From assembly GCF_016808095.1 (NCBI RefSeq), contig NC_068976.1:1632001-1696000 (forward strand): a stretch of DNA of 64,000 nt. Direction: 5' to 3'. This stretch comes from Vigna angularis (lineage: Eukaryota; Streptophyta; Magnoliopsida; Fabales; Fabaceae). The position numbers and the translations under genes were made by a program. Below, piece after piece: positions 61,013 through 64,000 of this stretch (positions are counted from its first letter, which is position 1; each line of letters starts with the position of its first letter). Under the pieces are notes generated by a model. It saw only the letters and a list, made by a program, of their open reading frames with translations, ran no database searches and was not told the DNA's origin.

Positions 61013-61894
61013 TTAATAATTTATACAAATTTGCATTGGTTACTAATGAGCAGGTGATGAGAGCATATTTATGCTGTCGTTTAGCCTTTAATATTGGATT
61101 CTTAATTGGTACTTTTACTTTAATAGAATATTTTAATTAATATGTCTTATAACTGGGTTTATTTAGCATGAGATATAAAAACATGTTAAAAATAGCTTTT
61201 TAGTTGCATAATTGTTTTTTTGATATTTTGATGTGTGTTAGTGCAGCTACAACTAAGTTGAGCTCATTGAGGTATGGAAATAAATTTGTTAAAGTTTCAT
61301 GACACCTTAAAGATAAATCCAAGAATAGAAAATAATAAAGACCACAAGAAGTTAATCCAAACATAACATGAAAAAATGAAGAAATTTGGCTAAGCTAAAA
61401 ATAGGGAACAACCATCAAAAATTGGATTTTGCAGTTTGCTCTATTTTTTCTACTAAAGGGCTTTGATAATTGATAAATTTTTATGATTAATTATAATTTG
61501 GGGAAAATATATCTTAAGATATTTGATTTGATATTATTAAATTATTACCTTATTGAACTATATCAATAAATATCAAAAGATAATATTTGTCAAATCGTTT
61601 TTAATCTAGAAAATATCTTCTCAAATATTTTTAGATCTCCACAAAAATCAAATATGTCTTAGACATATTGGATTATTTAGAAGATAATTGGAGGAGATTA
61701 CATTATCATTAAGAAGATTACAACAACAGAAAAGCCTGAAACAAAGCTCAATCCAATTTCTATATAAAGAGACTTAGGGAAACACATTAGGAGAGCATAT
61801 GAACCTTTTGGGGGTTCAAATTTCATCCTCTTTCTCTTCTCTCATGTTCTCCACCCTCTCTTCTTCTATTTTCATGTTATTTCAACATTCAATG
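61013..61894. other. unassigned stretch, LTR-like in part
   Basis: No gene. A TATA-type box tctatataaagagacttagg at about 61759 is followed by a CT-rich leader (ctctttctcttctctcatgt) interrupted by the next LTR insertion at 61895. This resembles the promoter half of another LTR, whose continuation may be at 63911 onward. Confidence 0.35.
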
Positions 61895-62123
61895 TGTTGA
61901 AAATAGAATGGCTTAATTTCTCACACCAAGGGGGGTGAATTGGTGAAGTATAAAAATAATGTTTTCTTTAAATCTTTTTCGCAAAGTGGATGCCTTTAAA
62001 AGCTTTCTTGAAACGCAAGGAAAAAGATTTGTTTATGCAGCGGAAATATAATCGATTAAGTACAGTAAGAAATCGACTAAATAAAAGAGTGTAGGGATAG
62101 AAAGATCAAACGCTGAGTTTTTA

Positions 62124-62519
62124 TACTGGTTCGGCCAAGCCTACATCTAGTGTCCTTCCAACCACAAGAAGCCAATGCACTATAATGATCAAGGTTTTTA
62201 TAACAAGGTTTTTATAGCAACCTCACGTCAAAAATATAAAACACCTCTTTAACCCTCTAATCAAAATATAGGCATATACAAAACAAACTAGCAGCAAAAA
62301 TCCCCTCTCCTGCAGTCTACATACTGGTTCGGCCAAGCCTACATCCAGTGTCCTTCCAACCACAAGAAGCCAATGCACTATAATGATCAAGGTTTTTACA
62401 ACAAGGTTTTTATAGCGACCTCACGTCAAAAATATAAAACACCTCTTTAACCCTCTAATCAAAATATAGGCATATACAAAACAAACTAGCAGCAAGAATC
62501 CCCTCTCCTGCAGTCTACA
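62124..62519. repeat. 198-bp tandem duplication inside the reversed SIRE-type LTR
   Basis: The two copies are 62124-62321 and 62322-62519, each starting tactggttcggccaagccta and ending ctgcagtctaca. They differ at four sites only, and all four are transitions. The duplication includes the conserved LTR motif and is not seen in the copies at 1.6, 28.6 or 31.9 kb. Confidence 0.9.
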
Positions 62520-62757
62520 CCCTTTGCGTCACCCTCAAAGTCAAGAACACAACACGCTCTTCTTCTTGTAATCACAACAGGGAACCTCAATCCAATCTTC
62601 ACAAGATTGTAGCCTTTGATCTCTCAGTTACACCCGATGTGCAGATTTGATCAGCCTTTGTAAGTGTAGTTAACTTGCTCTTCAAGAATCCACAAGGAGA
62701 TGATCACCATGGTCACTTCTTGTTTCTTGGAGCACTTTCTCTCCTTTTGTAAGTGCA

Positions 62758-63825
62758 ACAACTGTTTCACGCCTGGGCGCCACCGTTGAGCGCCACCTTA
62801 GTTATGAAAGCACTATTTCACGCTTAGGCACCACCGCTGAGCGCCAGTTTGGTTTTGCAAGCAATGTTTCACGCTTGGGCGCCACCGTTGAGGGTCAAAA
62901 GAGTGTCGCAACTACCACTGAGCGCCCTTTTGGGGCACTGAGCGCTGACGACGTGGGCTTGGGCTATTTTTCTGTATTTTTAATGAACTATTTAAGGTTT
63001 TGGACGTTCTAGGGTTAATATCTTTGGACAAAAAGAGGCGAAAATACACTCCTTTCACCCCTCGGAGGAAGATTTTGGATGCGGAAGCTCCGATCTTCAA
63101 CTTTTAGGGTTTTATCTTTCATTCTTTTCATTATTTTCCTCTAGTTTCACCATGACTATGGTGAACTAAACCTCCATTGTTGTTGGGGAAACGATGTAAT
63201 CCTTTGAAACTTTCATATATTGAATTGATTCTTATTATAAAATGCTTTACTTCATTAATTGTTAGGGTTTTTCCTCTATACTCTATGCATGCTTTGTTTA
63301 ACTCATTCAATTGCATGATTATTGATTTTGTTACTATGGACACATATGAGAAAATCTAGAACTGGGGAAATTCTCCCAAAAGCAATATTACCTAGACATA
63401 GGGATAGGAGGGTTGGTTGCCTTTAAGCTTTTGTACGAATGTAATGCATGATTATTTGCTAGGGATACAAGACATTGTGAACTAGTAATTAGGAGTAGGC
63501 TTTCTTCACCGAGACATCGGGTTTAAGATAAATTAGAAAGTGACATTAACATTAATGAAGAAGATGAATTCATAAATACACGAGAGTGGATAGGATAAGT
63601 CGGAAACCCCAACAACATAATCATTCCATATTTTATATCAATCACCTTTGCATCTTTCAATCCAATTGATTAACACTTGCATTTATATTTATTTTGCATA
63701 ATATAAACACAATGATTTCATTTACAAGTCCTAATTAATCAAGAAACCATATGAATGTTTAGGTCGTGAGTCTCTAGGGAAACGATACTTGGTCTTACCA
63801 ATTATTATTACTTGTATTATTAATT
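62758..63825 (+). mobile_element. fragment of the GC-array (Athila/Tat-like) LTR family
   Basis: It begins with a repeat of about 53 bp (tttcacgcttgggcgccacc plus gctgagcgcc, three units at 62766-62900). A TATA-type ctatttaagg follows near 62989. It then follows the order of the 53-kb LTR: ggatgcggaagctccgatct, tgaactaaacctccattgtt, cataaatacacgagagtgga-type phrases, and acgatacttggtcttaccaa at its end. Both LTR termini are missing. Divergence is higher than between the two LTRs of the complete element. Confidence 0.7.
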
Positions 63826-63910
63826 ATGTTATCATCATCAAAAACCAGAAGCTCTGAGATTGTGGGTTCAGCTAAACCAGTGCTCCCCTATCAACAATCT
63901 CAACACAATG

Positions 63911-64000
63911 GAATGCTAAGACTCTAAGGTTGATTCTGATGTAATTTCTTAACTAGATTCTGAGGTTAGATGAATAATTTTGTTTGTTCTTTGATTCTTG
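63911..64000. other. right edge, flank of the reversed LTR
   Basis: Non-coding. It joins the sequence left of 61890 if the LTR and one duplication copy are removed. Confidence 0.4.

Larger units (their letters stand above)
61890..63910 (-). mobile_element. reversed SIRE-type LTR with replaced middle, CAATG duplication
   Basis: On the minus strand the LTR starts TGTTGAGATTGTTGATAGGG (63905) and ends at 61895. The flanks CAATG at 61890-61894 and 63906-63910 are a perfect 5-bp duplication. 61895-62757 and about 63826-63905 match the 1608-2957 LTR. The middle (62758-63825) is unrelated to it and matches the GC-array LTR family instead. About 600 bp of the expected LTR interior is missing. Confidence 0.8.

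Overview
The window is plant nuclear DNA. It is AT-rich, mostly retrotransposon-derived, and holds two intact, intron-containing plant genes in convergent orientation. Several repeats look like those of phaseoloid legumes (Vigna/Phaseolus/soybean group): SIRE-type Copia LTRs, an Ogre-like LTR end, and a Mutator-like terminal repeat starting GGATTAAATATG. The legume assignment is recognition from memory, not a search.

Genes. (1) 35196-40061 (+) encodes the long plant form of cytochrome c oxidase subunit 6b, with 5 exons and 177 aa. (2) 43924-48816 (-) encodes the thylakoid-lumen protein TL29/APX4, a peroxidase-like protein that has lost its haem-site residues, with 11 exons and 347 aa. Both models close in frame with GT-AG introns. 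A Mutator-like element with a perfect 9-bp target duplication lies between their 3' ends.

Left part (1-19.4 kb). This holds a SIRE-type solo LTR (1608-2957), a 25-bp minisatellite (3225-3650), a decayed Ty3/gypsy gag on the minus strand (about 4.1-5.5 kb), two related long gypsy-type LTRs with one inserted next to the 3' end of the other (7.7-14.7 kb), gene-free AT-rich DNA, and an Ogre-like LTR end near 19.2-19.4 kb.

Middle part (19.7-34.7 kb). This is a nested transposon stack. Fragments of one old Copia polyprotein lie on the plus strand in the order gag, protease, pre-integrase, integrase, RT and RNase H (about 20.0, 20.4, 24.5, 31.1-31.4, 34.2 and 34.6 kb). They are split by a deleted Copia element (20604-23399, duplication ACAAC), a CACTA element (25463-31038, duplication GTA) and LTR fragments. 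The CACTA carries a reversed SIRE-like gag and LTR, whose gag is itself split by a smaller CACTA (26635-27612, duplication TTG).

Right part (50-64 kb). A Copia-type LTR is followed by a complete 9.2-kb element (51796-61007, duplication AGCAT). It has gag and protease, no recognisable RT, RNase H or integrase, a palindrome-rich GC array before the LTR TATA box, and a third ORF that appears to have its own leader and intron. At the right edge a reversed SIRE-type LTR (61895-63905, duplication CAATG) has had its middle replaced by a fragment of the same GC-array LTR family.

I saw no tRNA or rRNA gene, CRISPR array, or bacterial or viral gene.
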